Assembly (NCBI GenBank): GCA_035624455.1
Contig: DASPRM010000012.1
Coordinates: forward strand, 1 to 64,000
DNA from: Terriglobales bacterium
GTDB taxonomy: Bacteria > Acidobacteriota > Terriglobia > Terriglobales > Acidobacteriaceae
Length of the DNA: 64,000 bases
Direction of reading: 5' to 3'
Positions 20,271 through 29,095 of this stretch are shown here, in pieces. Every line of letters begins with the position of its first letter. The first letter of the stretch is position 1. The notes under the pieces were generated by a model. It made no database searches, was not told the origin of the DNA, and was given only the letters and a program-made list of their open reading frames with translations. Both the position numbers and the translations under genes were made by a program.

Positions 20271-21254
20271 ATGCCCCAAACCACCTATCTCGAAGCTATT
20301 CGTCAGGGACTATGGGAAGAAATGGAGCGCGATCCCACCGTCTTTTGCATCGGCGAAGACATCGGAATCTATGGCGGCGCCTTCAAGGTCACGGAGCGTT
20401 TCATAGATCACTTCGGGCCGGAGCGCGTGATCGATACGCCTATCGCCGAATCTGCAATTGTGGGCTCAGCTTTTGGCGCAGCCCTGACTGGCATGCGGCC
20501 GGTAGCCGAATTTCAATTCATGGACTTCATCGGCTGCGCCTTCAACCAGATCACCAACATGCTGGCGAAGGCGCATTATCGCTGGGGAGCGCCTGCCCCG
20601 GTGGTGCTGCGCGGACCCAGTGGCGGCGGCGTGCACGGCGGTCCTTTTCACTCGCAGAATCCGGAAATGTACTTCATCAACACGCCGGGTCTGAAGGTCG
20701 TCTGCCCGGCTACCGTCCGTGACGCCAAGGGCTTGATCAAGTCAGCGATTCGCGACAACAATCCCGTAATCTTCTTCGAGCACAAGTTCCTTTATCGCAG
20801 AATCAAAGAGGAGTTGCCGCCCGCAGACTACACAGTTCCGCTGGGCAAGGCGCGAGTGGCGCGCGCGGCCAAAGGCAAGAAGCAGATCGGCCTGATCACC
20901 TATGCTGCTATGCTCTACACCGCGCTCGATGCGGCGGATCTGCTCGCCAAGGAAGGCATCGAGCTCGAGGTACTTGACCTCCGCACACTGCTGCCGCTCG
21001 ATCGTGAGGCGATTACCAACGTTGTCCGCAAGACTAGCAAGGTGATCATTCTGCATGAACATCCCCGCACCGGCGGAATCGCGGGCGAGATCGAAGCCAT
21101 CATCAATGAAGAGGCGTTCGATGATCTGGACGGCCCACCTGTCCGCATCGCGGCGCAAGACACTCCTGTACCCTTTTCGCCGCCGCTGGAGGAAGTCTTC
21201 CTGCCCAAAATAGAAGATGTGGTGCGCGAGGCGCGCAGGCTGGCAGCGTACTAG
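20271..21254 (+). CDS. 2-oxoacid dehydrogenase E1 component, beta subunit
   Basis: A 327-residue transketolase-type beta subunit that completes the E1 heterotetramer. Family signatures are TYLEAIRQGLWEEMERDPTVFCIGEDIGIYGG, DTPIAESAIVGSAFGAALTGMRPVAEFQFMDF, GPSGGGVHGGPFHSQNPE and the C-terminal ILHEHPRTGGIAGEIEA. I chose the ATG at 20271 (MPQTTYLEA) since homologs start there; the frame is open 20 codons upstream. It lies between E1-alpha and E2 on the same strand. Confidence 0.93.
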   Translation: MPQTTYLEAIRQGLWEEMERDPTVFCIGEDIGIYGGAFKVTERFIDHFGPERVIDTPIAESAIVGSAFGAALTGMRPVAEFQFMDFIGCAFNQITNMLAKAHYRWGAPAPVVLRGPSGGGVHGGPFHSQNPEMYFINTPGLKVVCPATVRDAKGLIKSAIRDNNPVIFFEHKFLYRRIKEELPPADYTVPLGKARVARAAKGKKQIGLITYAAMLYTALDAADLLAKEGIELEVLDLRTLLPLDREAITNVVRKTSKVIILHEHPRTGGIAGEIEAIINEEAFDDLDGPPVRIAAQDTPVPFSPPLEEVFLPKIEDVVREARRLAAY

Positions 21255-21465
21255 GGAACTCAGGCGCTCACGTGCCGGGCCATCGTGTGTGGTCTCCTGG
21301 CCCAATGCACTTCAGCGTAAGGAAACGCAAAGCCTTTCGAATCGAAACAGGACGGTCGGGATCGCCTGTCCCACACGAGCCGATTCAGTTCTTGCCCGTT
21401 TCCGTCACGATATAATTTTTCTTTGCCTGCGGGCGCGAGCGCCATCTAGTAGGGAAGAGGAAAGA

Positions 21466-23187
21466 ATGCCAACCGATGTGGTCATGCCCCAGATGGGGGA
21501 GTCGATTTTCGAAGGCACCATCACAAAATGGCTGAAGAAGCCCGGCGAGAAGGTCAATCGCGACGAACCCCTGTTCGAGATCTCCACCGACAAAGTGGAC
21601 GCCGAAATTCCTTCGCCCGCCTCGGGCGTGCTCAAAGAGGTAAAGGTTAACGAGGGGGCCACCGTTCAGGTGAATACTGTCGTGGCTGTCATCGATGGCG
21701 ATGGCGCCGGCGCCACGGCATCCGCGCCTGCACCCGCTCCGGCTTCGGCGAAGCCCGCTCCCGCACCGCAGGCTGCTTCCGCAGCCGCTCCGGTGAGCAA
21801 ACCAGCCGCAACTCAGGCTGCGCCAGTAGTCACGGCTCCGAGTCCCGCGCCCATTGCTGCACCTATAGCCTCGGCGACGTCAGGCGGAACTGGAGCGACT
21901 ACGGATGTGGTCATGCCGCAGATGGGCGAGTCGATCTTCGAAGGCACGATCACCAAGTGGTTCAAGAAGCCCGGGGAGAAGGTGCAGCGCGATGAACCGC
22001 TATTTGAGATCTCCACCGACAAAGTGGATGCGGAGATTCCATCTCCTGCTGCCGGCGTGCTTCAGGATATCAAGTTTCCGGCTGGTTCAACCGTGCAGGT
22101 GAACACGGTGGTAGCGAGGCTCGGAACCGATGGGGTGGCGGCCACCCCGTCCGCACCTGCTGCAGCGGTCGCGCCGGCTGCGCCTCCCCCTGCTGCAAAG
22201 CCGGCAGCTCCTGCGCCGCCTGCACCAGCAGCAGCTGCGCCCGCCCCGGCAGAAGTGGAAGAGGAAGTGGAGGTCGAGGGCAAACGTATCCACTCGTCGC
22301 CGCTGGTACGCAAGATCGCCAAGGAGCACGGCATCAACCTGGCGCAGGTCCCGGGTACAGGGCTGGGCGGGCGAATCACCAAGGACGACATCCTGGCATT
22401 TATTGAGAAGCGGCCTGCCGCGGCAGCTGCAGCACCAGCGGCACCGACAGCGGGCAAGCCCGCAGCACCAGCAGCCCCGCTCCCAGGTGAAGTCGTGCCC
22501 ATGTCGGCGATGCGCAAGATCATCGCCCAGCGCATGGTGGAATCGAAGCGCACCAGCGCCCATGTCCACAGCGTCTATGAAGTGGATATGACGCGAGTCG
22601 TTGCAGTGCGCGAGAAAGAAAAACGCTCCTTCGAGCAGCGCAACGGAACCCGGCTGACGTTCACCACGTTCTTCGCGCGCGCTGCAGTCGAGGCACTCAG
22701 GCAATTTCCTATCGTGAACGCGTCGGTTGAGGGCGAGAACATTCGCTATCACCGCAACATTAATGTCGGGATCGCGGTGGCGCTGGACTGGGGATTAATC
22801 GTGCCGGTCATCAAGAGTGCCGAAGAAAAGAATTTCCTGGGATTGCAACGCTCAATTCTCGACCTGGCGGATCGCGCCCGAACGAAGAAACTCGCGCCGG
22901 AAGAGGTGCAAGGCGGAACGTTCACTATTACCAATCCCGGAAGTTTCGGTCAGATGTTCGGCTTGCCGATCATCCTGCAGCCGCAGGTAGCAATCATGGG
23001 GATTGGCTCGATCAAGAAGCAGCCGGTGGTGGTGACCGACGACAGCGGCGGCGATTCGATCGCCATCCGCGCGATTTGTCATATTTCGCTCGGCTACGAT
23101 CATCGCGTGATCGACGGCGCGGTCGCAGATCAGTTCCTTCGCGCAGTAGCGCAATATTTGGAGAAATGGAACGAGCCGCTGGGGTAA
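21466..23187 (+). CDS. 2-oxoacid dehydrogenase E2 (dihydrolipoamide acyltransferase), two lipoyl domains
   Basis: A 573-residue core subunit. Two nearly identical lipoyl domains (1-78 and 146-221) each have FEISTDKVDAEIPSP, with lipoyl lysines Lys43 and Lys186. Ala/Pro-rich swinging linkers separate them. A peripheral-subunit-binding domain follows (HSSPLVRKIAKEHGINLAQVPGTGLGGRITKDDI), then the acyltransferase domain with the catalytic GYDHRVIDGAVADQFL. An AGGGAAGAGG site precedes the ATG at 21466. It ends the gene set. Confidence 0.95.
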   Translation: MPTDVVMPQMGESIFEGTITKWLKKPGEKVNRDEPLFEISTDKVDAEIPSPASGVLKEVKVNEGATVQVNTVVAVIDGDGAGATASAPAPAPASAKPAPAPQAASAAAPVSKPAATQAAPVVTAPSPAPIAAPIASATSGGTGATTDVVMPQMGESIFEGTITKWFKKPGEKVQRDEPLFEISTDKVDAEIPSPAAGVLQDIKFPAGSTVQVNTVVARLGTDGVAATPSAPAAAVAPAAPPPAAKPAAPAPPAPAAAAPAPAEVEEEVEVEGKRIHSSPLVRKIAKEHGINLAQVPGTGLGGRITKDDILAFIEKRPAAAAAAPAAPTAGKPAAPAAPLPGEVVPMSAMRKIIAQRMVESKRTSAHVHSVYEVDMTRVVAVREKEKRSFEQRNGTRLTFTTFFARAAVEALRQFPIVNASVEGENIRYHRNINVGIAVALDWGLIVPVIKSAEEKNFLGLQRSILDLADRARTKKLAPEEVQGGTFTITNPGSFGQMFGLPIILQPQVAIMGIGSIKKQPVVVTDDSGGDSIAIRAICHISLGYDHRVIDGAVADQFLRAVAQYLEKWNEPLG

Positions 23188-23240
23188 GGAAACTGCAACT
23201 CAGAAGTTGTAAATTAGAGCCATTTCGCTGTTTAGAAACA

Positions 23241-23285
23241 ACCCCGCCCTATCGCTAGGAGATGCGAAAGCGAACAGGACGGGGT
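23241..23285. terminator. long hairpin at the E2/phage-region junction
   Basis: ACCCCGCCCT and AGGACGGGGT pair over 9 of 10 positions, and TCGCT/AGCGA form an inner stem. The element lies between the convergent E2 gene and the phage-like operon and could end both transcripts. It has no long T run, so a structural boundary role is also possible. Confidence 0.5.
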
Positions 23286-23341
23286 AACCGCGTGCGAAAC
23301 GCTGGCCGCCATTGGGCCGGCCATGTTGTTTTGGATGGCGA

Positions 23342-23611
23342 TTACTTGCTTGCGGTGGCCTTCGACCACACGCTGGCATTCATGCACTCGACCACACCGT
23401 CGATGATCTTACTCAAGCCCTCATGAAACTTGGAGTCATCGACGATGTCACGGTTGGCGACTGCTTCCGTCATCGAAAGCGCTGAACTGATAAAGGACAG
23501 TGCAGCCTGCTTCTTGTCGGTGCCGGCGCGTCCGCCGAACAGGGATTCGATACCCTGAACGATGGCCGGAATAAAGGAAAACCCCTGCAACAACTTTGCC
23601 AAGAAACTCAT
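23342..23611 (-). CDS. small phage-region protein, unknown
   Basis: An 89-residue protein with a strong AGGAGA site before its ATG. Residues 1-25 are hydrophobic/amphipathic (FLAKLLQGFSFIPAIVQGIESLFGG); the rest is helical and polar. It is the last gene of the late operon, where lysis or tail-assembly genes often lie, but it matches no lysis family that I recognise. It could be a pore-forming peptide or a virion accessory protein. Confidence 0.65.
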   Translation of the reverse strand: MSFLAKLLQGFSFIPAIVQGIESLFGGRAGTDKKQAALSFISSALSMTEAVANRDIVDDSKFHEGLSKIIDGVVECMNASVWSKATASK

Positions 23612-23667
23612 ACCTCTCTCCTTATGTGAAAGTGAACTTATTCAGCAGCCGGCATTCAGCCAACAAC

Positions 23668-24063
23668 CTAATGGCGGCGGTCGCGCCACTCCCGCTGCCG
23701 CACCAGTTCGGCTTTGATGTCGGCCAATTGCGACATGACGTTGCGGGAGAATTCGTTGAATTGCTCCTGGGCTACCAACTCGTTCGCCGGGCGGATGGTC
23801 TCAATTCTGCGATTGACTTCATCCACCTGCTGCCGCAGCGTGGCGATCTGAACATCCTGTGCGGCGTCGCCGCGAATCTGGGCGGAAACCCATCCCGCGC
23901 CAAACAATGCCAGCGAAACGACTGACGACCATATGACTCGGCGAAATAGCGGCTGCGGACCTGACGAATTGCTGTTGTTCATACTTCTGTTGACTGGCGG
24001 TTGGGCGAAGAGACCGGGCTGAATCATTCGGCTTCGCGCCCGCGGTTCAACTGCAATGCTCAT
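23668..24063 (-). CDS. single-pass membrane protein with coiled coil, phage region
   Basis: A 131-residue protein: a variable N-terminus, one transmembrane helix (about 42-62, VIWSSVVSLALFGAGWVSAQ), then a coiled coil (72-125, VQIATLRQQVDEVNRRIETIR...). The ATG overlaps the stop of the large tail gene as ATGA, showing coupling; a second ATG lies at residue 28. The form recalls spanin or holin-associated proteins, but no lysis function can be assigned. Confidence 0.6.
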   Translation of the reverse strand: MSIAVEPRARSRMIQPGLFAQPPVNRSMNNSNSSGPQPLFRRVIWSSVVSLALFGAGWVSAQIRGDAAQDVQIATLRQQVDEVNRRIETIRPANELVAQEQFNEFSRNVMSQLADIKAELVRQREWRDRRH

Positions 24064-26390
24064 AACGGATAATCCACGTGCAAGAGGGTGGAAAATTCAG
24101 AATAGCGGCGCGGAGTGGAGCCATCATATTGCCGCAGATAATAGTCTTGTGCCCGCGCCAGGCGCGGCACGGTGAAGGTCTGGACCGTGAACCAGGCAAT
24201 CAGGTTGCGATCGTTGCCCGCCTCCCAGCCAGAGTCGCTGCGGCGCACCTCAAATCCGCCACCGGGAGGAGGCGCCACGCCCGCGTCAATCGTCACCCAC
24301 GTGGATGTGAGGTCGACCACTTCCGCCTGCGGCAGGCCGGGAAGCACCGCCGGGTCGGGCTGAATCGTAGTGACCGTGATTTGCGCAATGCCCTGCACGT
24401 GGCTGCTGTCATGATGAAATCCCAGAGGGTCGGCGGCATCATTCGCAAAGGCGATTCTGTATTGGCTTCTGTCCGAGGACAGATCGAGAACAGTGATATC
24501 CACCTGCCGAACCACGGCCTCAAAGCTGCATCCTCGCGACGGGGCGTTTATGCCCAGCCCATCCCCGGGGAAGATGTCGAGCGCTGCATCGGGGAGAAAA
24601 TCGCTCACTGTCTCATAGGTGCCCGACCACGGCTGTTGAGTGCTGTCGTCCAGCATGGCGAGCGCAGCATTGGCGCAATCGCGCGAGGTACGCGGTTCGG
24701 GGATTGCCAGATGGACGACCGAGCCCCGCATTCCATCGTCACCCGGCATTGCCTGGGCGGCGATGTCGGCCGGATCAGTTGCCTGCGCAACTGCTCGTCC
24801 GCTTGTCCGGTAAGAGACCACCAGCTTTTCATTGGCAGCAGGAATGAATGCCGAGTAGAAGGCCAGGTCACCGTTAGACCCCAGCCGGCATTCCGCACCG
24901 TCAGTCAGCGCACCTACTAGGCGTGTGCGATATGGTTGGCCGGGGAGACAGCTGCGTACCACAGCCTCGGGTGCGCGCAACAGTCGTGTGTAGGCAAGCG
25001 CACAGTGCATATCAAGAGCGTTCACGAGCGCGTAAGTACAAACGCCCGGAGCGTTTTGCACGAGGCCATCAAACAACACGGTGGAAGGCGCGACCAGCGA
25101 TACGGGATTATTGGGATCGACGTCATGCACTTCCAGCACAATGCGGACGTCACAAGGGACCTCCTCGCCCCCTAATGCGTTGCCGGCAGGATGCTGCGAT
25201 GCATGGAAGCGTTGTCGCGAACGAAATACCTCCATAGCGTACATACGAGTGCTGATGACGTAGTGGTGTCCGTCGGAGGTCGTGAGTGGCGTTCCGACCG
25301 CCGCGGCATTTATCCAGGCCGAAATCTGAGACTGTGCGCCTGATTTGGTTATACGAAATCCCGCAAGACAATTCGCCAGCGAAACGGAAGATGTGTATAA
25401 ACCGCCGAGAATCCCATCCGATGCAGCAATGAAACTCACATCGCCATGCTGCAATACCACTGCTCCCCCGAGTTCCAGCCGTTCCGCGAACTGAACAACA
25501 GTGGCCCCATCCGCACCCGTCCCATCCTGTATCCAGAGCTTTCCGCTTTGAATAAAAATCGCGCCCTGCGGATCGGTTGGCTTCCACCAGCGTGGATCGA
25601 GGGTTGACTCATACTCTTGTTCGAGTAGAACGTAGTTGCGACGAGCATATGGAGTCTGCGACAAATAAAAGCGGGACGTGACACCATCACCCAGGAAATA
25701 GTCCTTGACGTATGCCCACGGTTCCACCGCGCCGAAAACGGTGATGTCATTCGCGTGCCGTCCACGCGAGACAATCTTCAAGCCGGCGGGCTCAAATTGC
25801 GGCGCTGTTTCGTCCAGCGTATAAGCGTTGGAGTTCAGCGGAGCAAGGATGAGCTTGTGATCCTGAACGCGGTAGCTGCCACGCACACGCAAGCAGATTT
25901 CTGCGGCCTGTTCGGACCAGTTCCGGTCTGAGGCCACGCTGTAGCGCGGAATCACGTCGCAGGGCTGTGCTGGTGTCGTGTCGAGCGTCCCTGGCGCAAG
26001 ATCGTTGGTGAGGGTCGTGAGAATCTCACTTGCTGTGCTTGCGACGAAATCAGCGCGGGACGGGCAGCTCTTGCGGTCGAGCAGATACTCGTCGCTGATC
26101 GTCTTGAGATCGTAGCGATAGACCGGTCCCTGCTCGCCCCAGCCCAGGTACTCGAATGCAGGAGCCTCCGACAAGTATCCGGTGAAGAAGCTGCGTCCAT
26201 CTTCGGCCGCCAGAATCACGCGGGCGCCCGGCACCGGGACCGGCGGTGATTGCGGCGTACCCAACAACGACACGCGCATGGCAGCAGGCTGATTGAGCCT
26301 TCGCTGCACCACTGGCAGACCCTGGGCATCGGTCACACTAGTGTAATCGCGCACTCCGGCGCCATCGAGATTGTCGATTGTCAGCTTCAT
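24060..26390 (-). CDS. large phage tail protein (hub or tip-like)
   Basis: A 776-residue protein, the largest in the region. The N-terminus (MKLTIDNLDGAGVRDYTS... RVILAAEDGRSFFTGYLSEAP) resembles the first barrel of baseplate-hub proteins. The middle is rich in beta strands. The C-terminal 110 residues look like a fibronectin-type III fold (PQAEVVDLTSTWVTIDAGVAP...FTVPRLARAQDYYLRQYD), often used in tail-surface contact. No peptidase or lysozyme motif is seen. It lies directly after the 326-residue tail protein with no tape-measure gene between. Confidence 0.65.
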   Translation of the reverse strand: MKLTIDNLDGAGVRDYTSVTDAQGLPVVQRRLNQPAAMRVSLLGTPQSPPVPVPGARVILAAEDGRSFFTGYLSEAPAFEYLGWGEQGPVYRYDLKTISDEYLLDRKSCPSRADFVASTASEILTTLTNDLAPGTLDTTPAQPCDVIPRYSVASDRNWSEQAAEICLRVRGSYRVQDHKLILAPLNSNAYTLDETAPQFEPAGLKIVSRGRHANDITVFGAVEPWAYVKDYFLGDGVTSRFYLSQTPYARRNYVLLEQEYESTLDPRWWKPTDPQGAIFIQSGKLWIQDGTGADGATVVQFAERLELGGAVVLQHGDVSFIAASDGILGGLYTSSVSLANCLAGFRITKSGAQSQISAWINAAAVGTPLTTSDGHHYVISTRMYAMEVFRSRQRFHASQHPAGNALGGEEVPCDVRIVLEVHDVDPNNPVSLVAPSTVLFDGLVQNAPGVCTYALVNALDMHCALAYTRLLRAPEAVVRSCLPGQPYRTRLVGALTDGAECRLGSNGDLAFYSAFIPAANEKLVVSYRTSGRAVAQATDPADIAAQAMPGDDGMRGSVVHLAIPEPRTSRDCANAALAMLDDSTQQPWSGTYETVSDFLPDAALDIFPGDGLGINAPSRGCSFEAVVRQVDITVLDLSSDRSQYRIAFANDAADPLGFHHDSSHVQGIAQITVTTIQPDPAVLPGLPQAEVVDLTSTWVTIDAGVAPPPGGGFEVRRSDSGWEAGNDRNLIAWFTVQTFTVPRLARAQDYYLRQYDGSTPRRYSEFSTLLHVDYPL

Positions 26391-26472
26391 TCGTTGGTTT
26401 TTATTGGCAAATCAGGAAGACGAAGTCAGAATCGTGAGTCGTGTTCGCATTCCGGTAATAATCCGAGCTAGT

Positions 26473-27453
26473 TCAGTACAAGCCTGCAGCCGCGGACGGG
26501 AAGTAGCTCCGGTAGCACACCACCTGCTGGTTGTCGTTGCGATCTATGTATGGCAGAGCAAGGAAGCTGGCCCGCAATGCCCATCCTTGAAATTCGGGAT
26601 CGAGGGCATAGCCAGATTCCGCTGCGGGTGCAGCGCATTGCAACCGCGGATAGTAGAAGCAGATTCGGCCACCCGACGCTGCCTCCACCAATAACAGCGC
26701 TGACCATTCCTGGAAAAAAGATCCTCCCTCACGATCCACAAAAGCACTTATCTTCTGCGCTGCGGCCGCACTTGGGGGCGTCCCGCCGATAAGAGGCTGC
26801 GACAGAATCAGCGAGGTAGTGGTCTTGTCAGCCACTCGTCCAACATTGAACGTGACCCGGCGAACGTAGTCGCGATCGCGCAAAACATCGAGCGGATCGC
26901 TCACGTAAGCGGCGGCGACTCCAGTTCCCACATAACCAGTCTGCTGTTGATAATCCACATCAACGGCGATTATGTCTCCGACACTGAAAGCGTCAACTGC
27001 GCCTATGCCAAGTACGATCTCGCTGGCGGTGGATCCTGAGAGAACTGCAACGGGAGCAATTGCCGATCCGCCTGAGGGCTGCGCGTCGGCATTGGGATCA
27101 GCGGCGAGCACATTCATGTGCTGCGATCCGCCGGCCAGCGCCATCTGCAATTTGCCCCATTCGCAAAACTCCAATTCCAGGCGGGCCCCCAGCTTGGAAC
27201 GATATTGTCCACATGCTGCTCCCCGGGTTCCCGATTGGAGCACGTGCATCTCGGTAATTGCCGTTCGCTTCACTCCGGTTACTAGCCCCAGATCAACCCA
27301 GGGGGATGGTGGGGAGTCCACTGCGAAAGCGCCATGCTTCGCGGGATCGAAGATCACTGGAGTCTCCATCGTGCGATCCACGGGTGCGAAGTACGCTCGT
27401 ACCCGGCTGGCGATCGGCAGCATGTTGGGGCGGAGGGCGATGGCTTCGCTCAT
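26473..27453 (-). CDS. probable phage tail structural protein
   Basis: A 326-residue, strand-rich protein. The start overlaps the previous stop as ATGA, after a GGAGG site. Its position after the tail-completion-like gene is where major tail proteins usually lie. The central GSTASEIVLGIGAVDAFSVGDIIAVDVDYQQQTG segment resembles an inserted beta barrel. I cannot confirm a named family; it could instead be a head-neck adaptor. Confidence 0.55.
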   Translation of the reverse strand: MSEAIALRPNMLPIASRVRAYFAPVDRTMETPVIFDPAKHGAFAVDSPPSPWVDLGLVTGVKRTAITEMHVLQSGTRGAACGQYRSKLGARLELEFCEWGKLQMALAGGSQHMNVLAADPNADAQPSGGSAIAPVAVLSGSTASEIVLGIGAVDAFSVGDIIAVDVDYQQQTGYVGTGVAAAYVSDPLDVLRDRDYVRRVTFNVGRVADKTTTSLILSQPLIGGTPPSAAAAQKISAFVDREGGSFFQEWSALLLVEAASGGRICFYYPRLQCAAPAAESGYALDPEFQGWALRASFLALPYIDRNDNQQVVCYRSYFPSAAAGLY

Positions 27454-27935
27454 ACTGCCACCTCCGAGAAGCAGTACACGATAACTTCGGCGGAGCGCTG
27501 CAGATGCCCGTCGGCATCGACAATCTCGCCCAGCTTGGGACTTGACCAGAAGACGTTCGTACCGAGCGGTGTGGCTGGGGTTTTGCTGTAATCCATGGTG
27601 GCGGTCAACTGGGGCGAGCAGATGGCAAGCAACTCGTCGTCAAGTGCTCCCAGGGTGCGGCCGCGCTCAGCGGCAGAATCGCTGCCCGCAGCGCTGTAAG
27701 AGATTCGGCAGCGCATTTTCATCAGCGCTACGATCCGCGTGGGATCTGCCCGTTCCGCCGAGCCCCAGCTCAGGTAAAAGGCGTTTGGAAACTCCAGCAG
27801 GGCCCTGCTGACCTCGTTGCCACCAATCAGCACTGCCGGCCTGGTCACCCCGCCGGCTTCCAGGGTGCGAGCCGGACTGAGGGCAGCCAACCGGTCGCGC
27901 AGGGCGACATAGAAACTGTCTTTCGCAACTTGCAT
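27450..27935 (-). CDS. probable tail-completion or terminator protein
   Basis: A 161-residue protein starting at MQVAKDSF, after GGAG; the longer frame to 27968 overlaps the preceding gene and is less likely. The sequence (helix, then PAVLIGGNEV... and VEIV-like C-terminal strands AEVIVYCF) fits the size and position of proteins that cap the tail. Assignment is by synteny. Confidence 0.5.
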   Translation of the reverse strand: MQVAKDSFYVALRDRLAALSPARTLEAGGVTRPAVLIGGNEVSRALLEFPNAFYLSWGSAERADPTRIVALMKMRCRISYSAAGSDSAAERGRTLGALDDELLAICSPQLTATMDYSKTPATPLGTNVFWSSPKLGEIVDADGHLQRSAEVIVYCFSEVAV

Positions 27936-27937
27936 GA

Positions 27938-28357
27938 TTACTCCAACACGATCACGCGCAGCAGACACTCGGCGCCCGCAAACCAGACCGCCCGCACGTC
28001 AGCAAGGATCAGCAGTTTGCCTTCGCGCACAAATCCGGCCGCAGCATTCAGCAGGCTGGTACAAAACGATTCGCCTCGCGACTCGACTAGCGCCTGCAGA
28101 GTCTTGGCGGCAATCAGCAGTTCGAACCGGTGCCGACCGGCATGCTTTCCGAGATCACGGACTATGACAGGAAATAGTTCAACATCGTCAGTGGCTGGGG
28201 GATCAATTCCCAGTTCCTGAGGAATACTCGCCGCGCTGGCGGGCGCAGGCAGCCGCAGGATGATGGAAGCCCCGCCCAGGGCGCGCAGCATGGCTTCCGT
28301 CGCGCGCATAGCAGCATTCTCGCGCCCGGAGAGCAGCCGAACCTCGCCGATATCCAT
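27938..28357 (-). CDS. probable head-tail joining protein
   Basis: A 139-residue protein whose ATG overlaps the stop of the connector gene (TGATG). It follows the connector as head-closure proteins do. The fold cannot be read directly; beta strands with a GRHRFELLIAAKTLQALV segment dominate. The product name rests on gene order. Confidence 0.5.
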   Translation of the reverse strand: MDIGEVRLLSGRENAAMRATEAMLRALGGASIILRLPAPASAASIPQELGIDPPATDDVELFPVIVRDLGKHAGRHRFELLIAAKTLQALVESRGESFCTSLLNAAAGFVREGKLLILADVRAVWFAGAECLLRVIVLE

Positions 28358-28977
28358 CAGGCGATCCTCTGAGCCACATAAGGGGCCAGAATCTTGCGCA
28401 CCGTATCGTCGATGAGCGTGTTGGCGAAATATTCCATGTGCATCTGATCCAGCGAATTGGCACGCACATTCAGCGCCGGGGTGGCCTGGGCGTTGCGGAC
28501 GATCTGCACACAGGCAAACTTCACCGCATCGGGAATTTCAGCGAGCCCGGCGTTATATGTGACATCCATTTCGTTGTAGACCAGGCCCAGGGGATTGATC
28601 GGCAGCGTGAGTTCGCCAGTGGTGCTCTGATAATCGATGTTGCTGATATCAAGCTCTGACCACGTGCCCGGAAGACCGAAGATCCTGGCAAAATCATTGG
28701 CCATATTGGCGAGTTCGTCTCCGCGTCGCGGCATCACATAGCGCACCCGCACCGAAATCAGTGGTGTCGTTGCAGGCGCAACTGTCGCCAAGGGCAGATA
28801 GGTGAGACGGGCGGTGTTGCACGCACCGACGCGCACGCGCTCTGCGTATTGCGCCACGCCCAGCGTAGTGCGGCGGCAATGGGCGTCGATCAGCGCCGAG
28901 GCGGCAGCGATCCACGAACTCAGTGTGTCCGCCTCAAGCCCGTGCGCCTCATATTCCGATGGGTCGAGATACTGCAT
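28357..28977 (-). CDS. head-tail connector protein (gp6-like)
   Basis: A 206-residue protein. The N-terminal helix pattern MQYLDPSEYEAHGLEADTLSSWIAAASALIDAHCRR is typical of gp6/gp15-like adaptors that dock under the portal. The C-terminus YNAGLAEIPDAVKFACVQIVRNAQA is the second family block. A CGGAG site lies upstream of the ATG. It lies right after the major capsid gene as expected. Confidence 0.7.
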   Translation of the reverse strand: MQYLDPSEYEAHGLEADTLSSWIAAASALIDAHCRRTTLGVAQYAERVRVGACNTARLTYLPLATVAPATTPLISVRVRYVMPRRGDELANMANDFARIFGLPGTWSELDISNIDYQSTTGELTLPINPLGLVYNEMDVTYNAGLAEIPDAVKFACVQIVRNAQATPALNVRANSLDQMHMEYFANTLIDDTVRKILAPYVAQRIA

Positions 28978-29095
28978 TCATGTGCTCCGGTTTCTGTTGT
29001 AGGGAGTGGTTTCGAGGTTCGGCCTGGAGGTATAGAGGAAAGGCCAGCGGTCAGGCCCCTGATGACCGCTGGCCTCGTCGGCCGACAACAGCTCT

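Noticed and set aside
21217-21465. An 83-codon upstream extension of the E2 gene
   Set aside because: It overlaps the E1-beta gene, has no family similarity, and a strong ribosome site lies before the ATG at 21466, where the lipoyl domain begins.
24078-24920. A rightward frame of 280 codons opposite the large tail gene
   Set aside because: It is an antisense shadow in GC-rich coding sequence; the leftward gene has overlapping start/stop signals with its neighbours.
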